Assembly (NCBI RefSeq): GCF_018860765.1
Contig: NZ_JAHKPV010000017.1
Span: 62,001-126,000 of the forward strand
Source of the DNA: Marinobacter salexigens
GTDB taxonomy: Bacteria; Pseudomonadota; Gammaproteobacteria; Pseudomonadales; Oleiphilaceae
Direction of reading: 5' to 3'
Length of the DNA stretch: 64,000 nucleotides
Shown here: piece by piece, positions 45,640-55,018 of the stretch
How positions within the stretch are numbered: the first letter of the stretch is position 1
How the letters are laid out: each line of letters begins with the position of its first letter
Position numbers and translations under genes: made by a program
The notes under the pieces: model-generated
What the model was told of the DNA's origin: nothing
What the model saw: the letters and a program-made list of their open reading frames with translations, nothing else
The model's database searches: none

Positions 45640-46296
45640 TTAGCCGTTGCTGCGCAGGCGTTCCCGGAGCTGTTCCAAGCGCTTGCGGATTTCTTCACGG
45701 CGGGGCTGATTGTTTGCTGCAGGTGGGGCTGAGGGCGGGGGTTGGGTAGAGAAGTTACTGGTATCGCGAGGCTCTTCAGATTGCGACCTGCTGCCAACGT
45801 TAGCAGAAAAGCTGACACCGGAGTTGTCATCGGATTCCGGGAAATACAGGTTTTCCAATTTTCCTCCACGGTCAAGAATAACGCGGTTAGCGTGCACAGA
45901 GCGGAGTTTTGCATCGCCGGGAAGTTCGTCACCTACAAGGAAAACGTCTGTTTTGCTTTTATCATCTTCAATCAGCGCGCTGCCGGGGAAATCGCCGTCA
46001 GCTGCTAAGACGCCACGCAGAAAAATCCTGAGGTTGGTTTCCGGAAGGTCCTCGGTGTCTTCCTCTAAGTCAGTTCCATCGAGTTGTGCTGTGCCAAAAA
46101 ACTCTAACGATGACAGTGCAACGTTTGGCGCACTGCGTTTTTCGGTTAAAGGTTGTGTAATTGCCTTTTGGCTATGCGCCGTTTGTTGGCTTTGCGTTTG
46201 CCAAAAACTATAGCCCTGCCATGCAGTAACACCCACCATGGCCAACCCGGCAACAAGAGCCAGCGCGAGTGGAATCTTAGGATTGATAGAGAGCAT
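45640..46296 (-). CDS. gspC: Type II secretion protein GspC
   Basis: 218 residues from the ATG at 46296 (AGGA six bases before it). One N-terminal transmembrane helix (LALALVAGLAMVGVTAWQGYSFW) is followed by the GspC homology region (LRIFLRGVLAADGDFPGSALIED, FLVGDELPG) and a Pro/Arg-rich tail. No PDZ domain is present. GspC bridges the inner-membrane platform to the GspD secretin. It is divergent from gspE and, unusually, no gspD follows it. Confidence 0.85.
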   Translation of the reverse strand: MLSINPKIPLALALVAGLAMVGVTAWQGYSFWQTQSQQTAHSQKAITQPLTEKRSAPNVALSSLEFFGTAQLDGTDLEEDTEDLPETNLRIFLRGVLAADGDFPGSALIEDDKSKTDVFLVGDELPGDAKLRSVHANRVILDRGGKLENLYFPESDDNSGVSFSANVGSRSQSEEPRDTSNFSTQPPPSAPPAANNQPRREEIRKRLEQLRERLRSNG

Positions 46297-46527
46297 TGAT
46301 AATCCTGAATGCAAGTTCGCAAACTGCCAAAACCGATAACCTAGAAAAACACTGAAAGCACCACAGGTTATCAGAATAGCGTCTTTTATTGAGAGTATAG
46401 TGTACAGGGTTATTCAGCAGGCCTATATCCTGTGGTAGCCTTCCTGAACTCCATGAAACAGAAAGGGTTGCAGAGTGTGCGGACGCGCACAAAACCCTGA
46501 TAGCCAGAGAATTAAACGAGGAAACCC

Positions 46528-48036
46528 TTGACCACAGAAACCGAACTTCAGCCGCAGGATGCTCCGCTGGGTCGTCTTCCCTTTACCTTTGCAAAGCGCA
46601 ATGGCGTTATTCTGACTCGTTCAGAAGAGGGCACCCCGGTTATTTTGGTCAGGCCCGGCGCACCTCATTCTGCCCTGGCGGAAGCCAACCGCATCAGTGG
46701 TGGCCGTGCACGATTCACCACGATCGACCCGGACCATTTTGATCAAGCGTTAAATGCGGCCTACCAGAACGACTCGGCTGAAGCCATGCAGATGGTTGAA
46801 GGCATTGGCGATGACATGGATTTGGCCTCGCTGGCTGACTCGGTTCCGGAAACAGAAGACCTGTTAGAGCAGGAAGACGATGCGCCGATCATCCGTCTTA
46901 TTAATGCTATTCTCACCGAGGCGGTAAAGAGCAGCGCCTCCGACGTGCATATTGAAACCTACGAAAAGCGCCTAGTTGTGCGGTTTAGAGTTGATGGCGT
47001 ATTGAGGGAAGTGGTGCAGCCCAAACGAGCGCTGGCGCCGCTGCTGGTTTCGCGGATAAAGGTTATGGCAAAGCTCGATATCGCGGAAAAACGGGTACCT
47101 CAGGATGGCCGGATTGCACTAAGAGTAGCGGGACGTGAAGTGGATATCCGGGTGTCCACCATGCCGTCATCCAGTGGCGAGCGCGTTGTACTGCGATTGC
47201 TGGACAAGCAGGCCGGAGCTATACGTCTGGAATCACTGGGCATGGCGCCAGACGACCTAAAAATATTGCGTCGGCTAATACATCGCCCATACGGCATCTT
47301 GCTCGTAACCGGGCCGACCGGCTCTGGTAAATCCACAACTCTGTACGCCTCACTTCAGGAAATAAACGATCGTACCCGCAACATCCTCACGGTCGAAGAT
47401 CCTATCGAGTACAACCTGCCGGGTATTGGCCAGACTCAAGTTAACCCGAAGGTTGAGATGACCTTTGCGAGGGGCTTGCGTGCCATACTGCGTCAAGACC
47501 CTGACGTGGTGATGATTGGTGAAATTCGGGACCTAGAAACCGCAGAAATTGCCGTTCAGGCCAGTCTCACGGGCCACCTTGTTCTCTCCACACTGCACAC
47601 CAATACTGCCGTTGGCGCCATCACCCGGCTTATGGATATGGGCATCGAGCCCTTCCTCATCTCATCAAGTCTGGTCGGCATTGTTGCCCAGCGACTTGTG
47701 AGAGTGTTGTGCAAAGAATGCCGTGAACCTTATACGCCCACAGAAGAACACTGTGAATTTCTGCAGCAGGACTTTGCAACGCCGCCAACTATTTATCGGG
47801 CAAAAGGCTGTGAGCACTGCAACCAGCTGGGTTACCGAGGTCGAATAGGTATTTATGAAGTGGTTGAGGTAACAGAAGACATCAGTGCATTGATTCACAA
47901 GCGTGCAGGTGAGTTGGAATTAGAGAAAGAAGCGCGGCTGAAAGGCCCGAGCATCCACTCAGACGGTGTTCGCAAGATACTAGAGGGTGTTACCACGGTG
48001 GAAGAGGTGCTCCGCGTAACGCACCGAGGCCAGTAA
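46528..48036 (+). CDS. gspE: Type II secretion ATPase GspE
   Basis: 502 residues. The TTG at 46528 is the start, supported by GAGGA five bases upstream. Walker [11 protein letters not shown], Asp box VEDPIEYN, Walker [11 protein letters not shown], His box [12 protein letters not shown] and the CXXC zinc-binding pair (CKEC, CEHC) are intact. The hexameric cytoplasmic ATPase drives pseudopilus assembly. It opens the gspEFGHIJKLM operon. Confidence 0.95.
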   Translation: MTTETELQPQDAPLGRLPFTFAKRNGVILTRSEEGTPVILVRPGAPHSALAEANRISGGRARFTTIDPDHFDQALNAAYQNDSAEAMQMVEGIGDDMDLASLADSVPETEDLLEQEDDAPIIRLINAILTEAVKSSASDVHIETYEKRLVVRFRVDGVLREVVQPKRALAPLLVSRIKVMAKLDIAEKRVPQDGRIALRVAGREVDIRVSTMPSSSGERVVLRLLDKQAGAIRLESLGMAPDDLKILRRLIHRPYGILLVTGPTGSGKSTTLYASLQEINDRTRNILTVEDPIEYNLPGIGQTQVNPKVEMTFARGLRAILRQDPDVVMIGEIRDLETAEIAVQASLTGHLVLSTLHTNTAVGAITRLMDMGIEPFLISSSLVGIVAQRLVRVLCKECREPYTPTEEHCEFLQQDFATPPTIYRAKGCEHCNQLGYRGRIGIYEVVEVTEDISALIHKRAGELELEKEARLKGPSIHSDGVRKILEGVTTVEEVLRVTHRGQ

Positions 48037-48039
48037 ACT

Positions 48040-49251
48040 ATGCCAGCCTACGAATACAAGGCCTTAGATGCCCGGGGAAAACAGAAGCAGGGCGTAGTTG
48101 AAGCTGATGCTCCCCGCGCAGTGCGCCAACAGCTCAGGGAAAAAGGTCTCACGCCACTGACGGTTGAACCGGCGGTTCAGAAGCGCACACCCAGTAACCC
48201 TCTGAGCAGCGGAGGCTCTCTGGCTGCGGCTGACCTTGCGCTGGTAACTCGCCAACTGGCAACCTTGATCCAGTCGGGCATTCCGATTGAGCAAGCACTA
48301 TCTGCAACGGCCCAGCAAACAGCCAAGCCACGTATCAGAAGCATGCTGATCGCCATTCGTGCCAAAGTGATGGAAGGTTATACGCTGGCGGATAGCCTTG
48401 GCGAATTTCCCAAAGCCTTTCCACGCTTATACCGATCAACAGTTGCTGCGGGCGAGCACGCTGGGCACCTAGACTTGGTTCTGAATCGGCTAGCTGATTA
48501 CACAGAGAATCGGCAGGAAGCGCGCCAGAAAATCCAGCTAGCAGCTATTTATCCCATTATTCTGAGCTTTGTAGCCATAGCCATTGTGGTGTTCTTGCTG
48601 ACTTATGTGGTACCGGACATTATTGATGTTTTCCTTAAGCAGGGGCAGGAACTACCAGCGTTGACCCAAGCTATGCTGGCCATGTCGGAATTTCTTTCCA
48701 GTTTCGGTGTCTACCTCTTAATTTTATTGGCTGCGGCCTTTATGGCGTTTCGCTATGCACTCACGAAACCGGCCTTTCGCATGCGCTTTCACAAGCGCCT
48801 GCTGCATTTACCTTTGTTTGCCGGGATGGTTCGGGGCGTTAATACCGCACGTTATGCCAGTACCCTTAGTATATTGACAACCAGTGGCGTGCCCTTGGTT
48901 GACGCTATGCGAATCGCCGGAGAGGTGCTGTCCAACGACTACTTGCGTCAGGAACTTCGGGATGCCGCACGTAAAGTGAGTGAGGGAGGGTCTCTGCACC
49001 GAGCACTGGATCAGTCTGGCTACTTCCCGCCCATGATGTTGCACATGATTGCCAGCGGGGAGGCCAGCGGGGAGTTGGATAGCATGCTAGAACGCACCGC
49101 CAACATGCAGGAGAACACACTGCAATCCAAGATAGCTGCCATTGTTGGCCTATTTGAGCCCATGATGCTGTTGATAATGGGGGTGGTTGTTCTGATTATT
49201 GTGATGGCTATCATGCTCCCCATACTGAACATGAGTAATCTGGTCGGTTAG
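48040..49251 (+). CDS. gspF: Type II secretion inner-membrane platform protein GspF
   Basis: 403 residues with the two T2SF domains and three transmembrane segments expected of GspF (e.g. YPIILSFVAIAIVVFLLTYVVP, and PMMLLIMGVVVLIIVMAIMLP near the end). The N-terminus MPAYEYKALDARGKQKQG is characteristic. It starts 3 bases after gspE and forms the core of the inner-membrane platform with GspE and GspL. Confidence 0.95.
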   Translation: MPAYEYKALDARGKQKQGVVEADAPRAVRQQLREKGLTPLTVEPAVQKRTPSNPLSSGGSLAAADLALVTRQLATLIQSGIPIEQALSATAQQTAKPRIRSMLIAIRAKVMEGYTLADSLGEFPKAFPRLYRSTVAAGEHAGHLDLVLNRLADYTENRQEARQKIQLAAIYPIILSFVAIAIVVFLLTYVVPDIIDVFLKQGQELPALTQAMLAMSEFLSSFGVYLLILLAAAFMAFRYALTKPAFRMRFHKRLLHLPLFAGMVRGVNTARYASTLSILTTSGVPLVDAMRIAGEVLSNDYLRQELRDAARKVSEGGSLHRALDQSGYFPPMMLHMIASGEASGELDSMLERTANMQENTLQSKIAAIVGLFEPMMLLIMGVVVLIIVMAIMLPILNMSNLVG

Positions 49252-49287
49252 TATTTTTAACATTTCAAGCCAACAACGAGTGATCTA

Positions 49288-49740
49288 ATGACGATGAAAA
49301 ATGTAAGCATGCCGCAGTCCAACCGGGGTTTTACCCTTATCGAAATCATGGTTGTGATGGTAATCCTTGGCCTTTTGGTCGCCGTAGTAGCACCAAACAT
49401 TATGGGCCGGAGTGATCAGGCGAAGGTCACCGTCGCAGAAACCCAGCTCACCAATATTTCTAAAGCACTGGATATTTATCGATTAGATAACAGCCATTAC
49501 CCTTCAACTCAGCAGGGCCTAGAAGCTCTAAAATCACGACCAAGCGGCAGCCCAGAGCCTAAAAACTGGAACCCCGACGGTTACATGAAAAGTATCCCGC
49601 AAGACCCCTGGGGCAATGATTTCCAGTACGTAAGCCCCGGGCGTGAAGGCGCATACGATCTATACTCCTTTGGCTCCGATGGCCAGGAAGGTGGTGAAGG
49701 TGACGCTGCTGATATCAGTATCTGGAACATCGGCGGCTAA
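49288..49740 (+). CDS. gspG: Major pseudopilin GspG
   Basis: 150 residues. The prepilin cleavage site RG/FTLIEIMVVMVILG is followed by the GspG signature (DIYRLDNSHYPSTQQGLEAL) and the calcium-loop region near the C-terminus (YDLYSFGSDGQEGG). It is cut by a prepilin peptidase not encoded here and forms the pseudopilus. Confidence 0.95.
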   Translation: MTMKNVSMPQSNRGFTLIEIMVVMVILGLLVAVVAPNIMGRSDQAKVTVAETQLTNISKALDIYRLDNSHYPSTQQGLEALKSRPSGSPEPKNWNPDGYMKSIPQDPWGNDFQYVSPGREGAYDLYSFGSDGQEGGEGDAADISIWNIGG

Positions 49741-49743
49741 TTC

Positions 49744-50280
49744 ATGCGGTATGTGGAACCTGGAAACAACAGCGGCTTTACGCTCATTGAGATAATGGTT
49801 GTCCTGGTTCTAGTGGGGCTGCTTGCAGCTCTGGCAGTTTTTACAATGGGTGGAAACTCGCAGCAGCGAGAACTACAGAACGAGGTGCGGGAGCTGTACC
49901 TGTTAATGCAGACCGCATCAGATCAAGCAGTGCTCAATAACCGGGAACTTGGTTTGCTGTTTGAAGAAAACGGCTACCAGTTTGTTACCTACGAAGACGA
50001 AACCGGTGACTGGAAAGCTTCTGGAGAACGCATATTTCGAGCCAGAAATTTCCCGGATTGGTTAGTAGCTACGCGGTTCGTTGAAAGCGATGCGCCTCGA
50101 TTAGCGTCGGCGGAAGACAAACTAAGGCCGGATGTGGTGTTTTTCTCCAGTGGCGAGACCACACCCTTTGAGTTGGAGTTTACCGTCGGCAGCGAGACAG
50201 ATTACACCCACATTCTGACATCCGACGGAATCTCTCCCATCGAATGGCGCCGTCCCGGCGTTGAGGAAGACAACTGGTGA
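49744..50280 (+). CDS. gspH: Minor pseudopilin GspH
   Basis: 178 residues with prepilin motif SG/FTLIEIMVVLVLVGLLAALA after a short leader, followed by a GspH-type beta domain (NRELGLLFEENGYQF). It starts 3 bases after gspG and overlaps gspI by 4 bases. Confidence 0.9.
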   Translation: MRYVEPGNNSGFTLIEIMVVLVLVGLLAALAVFTMGGNSQQRELQNEVRELYLLMQTASDQAVLNNRELGLLFEENGYQFVTYEDETGDWKASGERIFRARNFPDWLVATRFVESDAPRLASAEDKLRPDVVFFSSGETTPFELEFTVGSETDYTHILTSDGISPIEWRRPGVEEDNW

Positions 50281-50678
50281 GGCCTCAGAAACCCGCAAAG
50301 CTCTCGAAATCCGTCAGAGGCTTCACGCTTATAGAAGTGATGATAGCCCTGCTGGTATTTGGCCTGATAGCAACCGCCTCAGCGGAAGTAGGCAGCCAAT
50401 ACATTTCCAGCTATGAACGAATTCGCGACAAAACGCTTGCGGCCTGGCTTGCCGACAATCGCATTAATGAAATCCGGTTGGAGCAAAGCCTTCCCGGTAT
50501 CTCTGAAAACTCGGAAGACAAAGAGTACGGCACTTACAACTGGCAGGTGACAACAAAAATTATTGCCACCCCCGAACCCAAAATGCGGCGGGTGGAGGTT
50601 GAGGTTGCCCGTTACCCGGATGGCCGATCAGATCCTTACTCAGTACACACGCTTTCCGCCTTTATAGGTGAGAAATGA
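50277..50678 (+). CDS. gspI: Minor pseudopilin GspI
   Basis: 133 residues starting with GTG that overlaps the gspH stop. Prepilin motif RG/FTLIEVMIALLVFGLIA, then the GspI-typical LAAWLADNRINEIRLEQ. It initiates the pseudopilus tip with GspJ and GspK. Confidence 0.9.
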   Translation: MRPQKPAKLSKSVRGFTLIEVMIALLVFGLIATASAEVGSQYISSYERIRDKTLAAWLADNRINEIRLEQSLPGISENSEDKEYGTYNWQVTTKIIATPEPKMRRVEVEVARYPDGRSDPYSVHTLSAFIGEK

Positions 50679-51415
50679 GGGACGTGAATCTCCAACGAGG
50701 CTTCACGCTTCTGGAAGTTCTAGTTGCTATCACCATCACTGCGGTTATCGGCATTGGGGTGTGGCAAGTTTTGAGCGGTGTCATTCTCTCCCGCGACCGT
50801 GTGGATGAACTTGCAGAACGCTTTGATGGTTTGCAACGCGCCATGTTGCTTCTTGAACGAGACATCACCCAGATAGTCAACCGGCCAGCCAGAGATCTTT
50901 ACGGCGATTTCAAGCCAGCGTTCACCAGCCGCGAGGATGACTTTACGTTGTTGCTAACCCGCCAAGGCTGGCGCAACCCGCTCGGTATTCGCCGCAGCAG
51001 CCTACAGCGGGTCGGCTGGGAGTATACCGGTAGCGAACTTAGGCGCAGGTATTGGCCAACGGTTGATCAGGGCCAAGAGGATAACAGTCAGGACCTTTTG
51101 TTACTTGAAGGTGTCATGGCCTTCGACCTACGGTTTTTGGATGACCAGAATACCTGGCAGCAGCAATGGCCGACTGACGAAGCCATGTCGGCGTTAACGC
51201 CTAACAGTCGGCCGGAAGTACCTTTTCCCTTGGCGGTAGAAATTACGCTGGAGCACGAACGTTTCGGCGAGATTGTCCGAACTTTTGTATTGCCAGACTT
51301 TGACGCCGTAAGCGCGCAGGGCTTGCTGACCCAGCTAAATGAAGCCCGCGAAAAAGCGGATGAAGACGATGACGAGGAATCTGCAAACGCTGGTGTTCAG
51401 GGGCAGGGAAGTTAA
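50675..51415 (+). CDS. gspJ: Minor pseudopilin GspJ
   Basis: 246 residues overlapping gspI by ATGA. Prepilin motif RG/FTLLEVLVAITITAVIG; the GspJ-typical RAMLLLERDITQIVNRPARD follows. It ends in an acidic tail. It is a tip pseudopilin. Confidence 0.92.
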   Translation: MRDVNLQRGFTLLEVLVAITITAVIGIGVWQVLSGVILSRDRVDELAERFDGLQRAMLLLERDITQIVNRPARDLYGDFKPAFTSREDDFTLLLTRQGWRNPLGIRRSSLQRVGWEYTGSELRRRYWPTVDQGQEDNSQDLLLLEGVMAFDLRFLDDQNTWQQQWPTDEAMSALTPNSRPEVPFPLAVEITLEHERFGEIVRTFVLPDFDAVSAQGLLTQLNEAREKADEDDDEESANAGVQGQGS

Positions 51416-51421
51416 GACATT

Positions 51422-52432
51422 ATGATGACACGCCCCCCAGAAACTGGCCCAAGAACACAGCAGGGTGTTGCATTGATCATGGTTCTACTCGCCATGGCTC
51501 TGGTTGTTATGCTGGCGTCGGGTATGACCCAGCAACAAAATATAAGGGTCTTCAAAGCCGGACATTATTTGGCCCAGCAACAAGGCCAGAGTATCGCACT
51601 CGGTGCAGAGGCCTTTGCCCGTCAAATCCTTATAAAAGACTTCGAAGACGATAAAGAAAACGGCCAAATGATTGATAGCTTGGACGAGTTCTGGGCAATG
51701 CGCGCAGCTATTCTGCCTTTGGACGATAACGGCGTCGCCGAGGTTCAGATAGATGATCTTGGCGGGCGGATAAACCTGAATGATTTAGTAACAGTCAACG
51801 GTCAGGTAGATCCCATGACCAAAGAACGTGTAGCACGCTTGCTGATGGCTTTGGGCATTACCGAAATATCAGTTGACGCCTTGGTCGATTGGATTGATCC
51901 GGATGATCAAACAGTCAGTGCCTACGGAGCGGAAGATGGCCAATACCTTATGGCAGAACCCGGTTTTCGAGCAGCAAATCAACCGTTTGTCAGCGTGTCT
52001 GAGCTTAGGTTGATTGAAGGCATGACTGAGGAAGTATACGTAGCGCTGCGGCCTCACGTGTCCACCTTGCCTGTCAGTGGCCTAGGCATCAATGTAAATA
52101 CAGCAACGGCTGAAGTATTGATGTCGCTAAATGAAGAACTGACCGCGGCTCAAGCTGAGTCTATTATTGAAAAGCGTGCTCAGGAACGGTTTGAAAATCT
52201 TCAGGCGTTTATAAACCTCCCTGAATTTCGCTCTGCCGGCCCAAGGGAAGCAGGCCTACTGTTGCAGACTCGTTTTTTTGAGGTTGTTTCGCGGATTACC
52301 TACGATAACCGTGTTGTAAACATGGTGAGCACGGTTTTTCGCGATCAGGACGGTAGTGTCCGGACGGTTCACAGGGATACCGGGCAAAAGAATCGCATTA
52401 CCAAAGAGCCCTATACAATTTCGGAAGGATAA
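51422..52432 (+). CDS. gspK: Minor pseudopilin GspK
   Basis: 336 residues. The leader ends QQG/VALIMVLLAMALVVMLASG; GspK lacks the conserved Glu5, as here. The large alpha domain is recognisable by DLGGRINLNDLV and VDWIDPDDQ. GspK caps the pseudopilus tip with GspI and GspJ. Confidence 0.92.
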   Translation: MMTRPPETGPRTQQGVALIMVLLAMALVVMLASGMTQQQNIRVFKAGHYLAQQQGQSIALGAEAFARQILIKDFEDDKENGQMIDSLDEFWAMRAAILPLDDNGVAEVQIDDLGGRINLNDLVTVNGQVDPMTKERVARLLMALGITEISVDALVDWIDPDDQTVSAYGAEDGQYLMAEPGFRAANQPFVSVSELRLIEGMTEEVYVALRPHVSTLPVSGLGINVNTATAEVLMSLNEELTAAQAESIIEKRAQERFENLQAFINLPEFRSAGPREAGLLLQTRFFEVVSRITYDNRVVNMVSTVFRDQDGSVRTVHRDTGQKNRITKEPYTISEG

Positions 52433-52434
52433 CC

Positions 52435-53739
52435 ATGTCATATCGCCTTTACGTGCGACCCTTGCCACCTTTTACGGACCTCGGAGAAAACTCGGAGGAT
52501 CGGCTGTTTAACTGGGTGCTTTATGATGCGGGCGGAGACGCTCAGGCTCAGGGTAGCAGCGATTTTCGCAATACAATTGAACAGACACTAAGCCAAAACG
52601 GGCTTGATGATGTTCTTCTAGCGGGCCTGATCCCGGGTGATGAAGCCATGTTTTGTGTGGCCGATATTCCGGCAAAGCAAAGCCGGTTCATCAATCAGGC
52701 TTTGCCTTATGCTGTTGAAGAGCAAATAGCCCAAGATATTGACAGTGTTCATCTAGCGCTTGGCCTTCATACTCAAGAGGGATTTCGCGTAGCTGCCGTT
52801 GATCGTGATCGCATGGCTCAATGGCTAGAGCTGTTTAGTGGTTGGTCTCATGCAAGACTGGAAGCCATATATCCGGATGCCGCATTGCTCCCGCTCACAG
52901 ATGGCGGCTGGTCTATTTGTTTGGATGGCGAATCTGCGATGATGGCGAGCGACCGTGGCGAATGGCTTAGTATGCAGTCTGCCAACCTCGGTATGTTTGC
53001 ACATACCTTGGCGATGCCACCATCCGAAGATGTCGTAGCGGAAGTCCCTGTGGTGATCTACGGCACTGAAGCCGAATTTGAAGAGCAACAAGCCGTGTTA
53101 GGTGAACTCATGGCGCCGGGACGACTTTCCGTGCGCCGGGAGTCGCTGGAGTTAATGCCGCTTGAATTGCTGGCACATGCCCATCACCACCACTTATGTC
53201 GGCCCATCAATCTTTGCCAACGGGATTTTTCCATCAAAGGAGGTAAGGAAAGTCCGCTAAAGCCTTGGAAGCCGTTAATCGCCGTAGCCGCAGTTTGGTT
53301 TGTGGTACAGGTGGCGCTAGAAGCTGGAATGGGCTTTTATTACCAGCAACAAACTGAAGAACTACGCGATGAGGCCATGTCAGTTTACCGAAAGGCTTTT
53401 CCCGAGGATCGCCGAACTCATGCGGGTAATGTAAGGCGCGTTATTGAAGGCCAGTTGCGCATAGCTGGGTCAAATGGCCCTGATGTGGATTTTGTAACGC
53501 TTATGAAGTACACAGGACAACAGTATTCGAAGGTGGCGGGGTCCGGTTCGGTAACGTTTAACTCAATCAATTACAGCCAGTCCCGAGGGGAGTTGGTGGT
53601 TGATGTGAGAGCGGAGAGTTACGATCGACTGAGCACGCTACGTAACGGCCTGTCTGGCCAAGGGCTTGATGCCAAAATAGGCTCGGTTGTGAACGAATCC
53701 AGCGGTGCCCGCGGCCGCCTGACGGTATCAGGAGGCTGA
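52435..53739 (+). CDS. gspL: Type II secretion protein GspL
   Basis: 434 residues. A cytoplasmic actin-like domain (KQSRFINQALPYAVEEQIAQD), one transmembrane helix (about 281-298, PLIAVAAVWFVVQVALE) and a periplasmic ferredoxin-like domain are in the expected order. It recruits GspE to the membrane and pairs with GspM. It starts 2 bases after gspK. Confidence 0.92.
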   Translation: MSYRLYVRPLPPFTDLGENSEDRLFNWVLYDAGGDAQAQGSSDFRNTIEQTLSQNGLDDVLLAGLIPGDEAMFCVADIPAKQSRFINQALPYAVEEQIAQDIDSVHLALGLHTQEGFRVAAVDRDRMAQWLELFSGWSHARLEAIYPDAALLPLTDGGWSICLDGESAMMASDRGEWLSMQSANLGMFAHTLAMPPSEDVVAEVPVVIYGTEAEFEEQQAVLGELMAPGRLSVRRESLELMPLELLAHAHHHHLCRPINLCQRDFSIKGGKESPLKPWKPLIAVAAVWFVVQVALEAGMGFYYQQQTEELRDEAMSVYRKAFPEDRRTHAGNVRRVIEGQLRIAGSNGPDVDFVTLMKYTGQQYSKVAGSGSVTFNSINYSQSRGELVVDVRAESYDRLSTLRNGLSGQGLDAKIGSVVNESSGARGRLTVSGG

Positions 53740-53743
53740 AATC

Positions 53744-54274
53744 ATGTTAACAAAACTGAAAGAGCAGCCTATAGTTGGGAAACTAACTGCGCAGTATGAC
53801 CAGCTTCCCAGAAGGGACCAGCAGGCCCTAGCAGTTCTGGCCATTGCTTTATTTCTTGGAATTGTCTACTTCATGATCTGGAGTCCGGTTTCTAGCTTTC
53901 ACGATGAGGCAGTTGCAAGCAAAGAAAATGCTTCGGAATTGGTTGCCTGGATGCAATCCAATGAGCAGGTTATCCGCAGCTTGGGTAGTAGCGGGGCAGG
54001 GCCCACTAATGGATCAGCTGATATACCCGCCGACGGTCGTGCATTGATGGGGTTAATAACCCGCTCAGCAAGGGAATCTGGCCTTACGTTGCAGCGTTTT
54101 GAGCCCAGCGGTGATGCGGCTATTCGAGTTTGGTTGGAAGCGGTTCCCTATGCCGAGGTTGCAGCTTGGCTTGAAATGCTCAATGGTAAGCATGGCGTTG
54201 TGATTGATCAGGCGTCATTGGATCGTTCTGGTGGGCCCGGCAGAGTATCCGTTCGCCTAACATTGACAATCTGA
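53744..54274 (+). CDS. gspM: Type II secretion protein GspM
   Basis: 176 residues with one N-terminal transmembrane helix (ALAVLAIALFLGIVYFMIW) and a small periplasmic domain, the usual GspM layout. It is the last gene of the gsp operon; no gspN follows. Confidence 0.9.
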   Translation: MLTKLKEQPIVGKLTAQYDQLPRRDQQALAVLAIALFLGIVYFMIWSPVSSFHDEAVASKENASELVAWMQSNEQVIRSLGSSGAGPTNGSADIPADGRALMGLITRSARESGLTLQRFEPSGDAAIRVWLEAVPYAEVAAWLEMLNGKHGVVIDQASLDRSGGPGRVSVRLTLTI

Positions 54275-54329
54275 TTGTGAGTAACGGGGTTCCGGGGTCG
54301 TCGCTCCGGACAAAGGCAGGAGCGAAATA

Positions 54330-54992
54330 ATGAGTAACGACACGAGCAGCAAGCCCGAACCGGTCATTGTTCGGCTAGATGTCACTGCGCTAAACGAAGC
54401 CAGATCGATTCTGTACGATGCCTACCGCAACGAGCCCACCTTTCAGCACCTATTCAACCATCGTAAGCCCGGTTACAACCAACGCGTTCGGGCAACCGTG
54501 CGCGAGTTGGTTGATCTTTATTTTGATCTGGATCAGGAGGCGGTTGGCGTAATGGTCAACGATACTCTGGTCGCGGTGGCGTTTATTGGCGACCCGGATC
54601 TGCGGTTGAATCTGGCAAATCAGCTTAGTTGGAGAATTCGCATGGTATTAACGGCGGGTTTTGCTTCTACCCGACGCTACCTGCATTATCACGAGAGATT
54701 ACGCGCGATTTTACCCCAACCATTGGCGCACCAACTGCCCTTGATGGGTGTTAACCCAAAGTACCAGAACCGCGGGTACGGTCGGCTATTATTACAAGCC
54801 GTTCAGCGCTTATGTGCGGAAAACCCCCGTGGAACAGGGTTGGTTCTGGATACTGGAAATAGCCGTTATTTACCATTTTACGAGTCGGAGGGCTTTCGGA
54901 GCCTCGGGAAAATTAAAGTCGGCGGCTTTGAGGATCACATTCTATTTCGTGAGATCCAGCCCGAAGCAAAAGCCGCGGCCAATCAAAATTAA
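54330..54992 (+). CDS. GNAT-family acetyltransferase
   Basis: 220 residues. The acetyl-CoA binding signature is visible in LMGVNPKYQNRGYGRLLLQAV, followed by GLVLDTGNSRYLPFYESEGF, the typical GNAT motif-B segment. The substrate is unknown. An AGGAG site lies 7 bases before the ATG. It may be co-transcribed with the glutathione reductase gene (26 bases downstream). Confidence 0.82.
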   Translation: MSNDTSSKPEPVIVRLDVTALNEARSILYDAYRNEPTFQHLFNHRKPGYNQRVRATVRELVDLYFDLDQEAVGVMVNDTLVAVAFIGDPDLRLNLANQLSWRIRMVLTAGFASTRRYLHYHERLRAILPQPLAHQLPLMGVNPKYQNRGYGRLLLQAVQRLCAENPRGTGLVLDTGNSRYLPFYESEGFRSLGKIKVGGFEDHILFREIQPEAKAAANQN

Positions 54993-55018
54993 CGTTGTAA
55001 CAAGCAACAGGAGACACT

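Noticed and set aside
54291..54310. TCCGG/CCGGA hairpin after gspM as a terminator
   Set aside because: Only a 5-base stem with no T-run; too weak to call.
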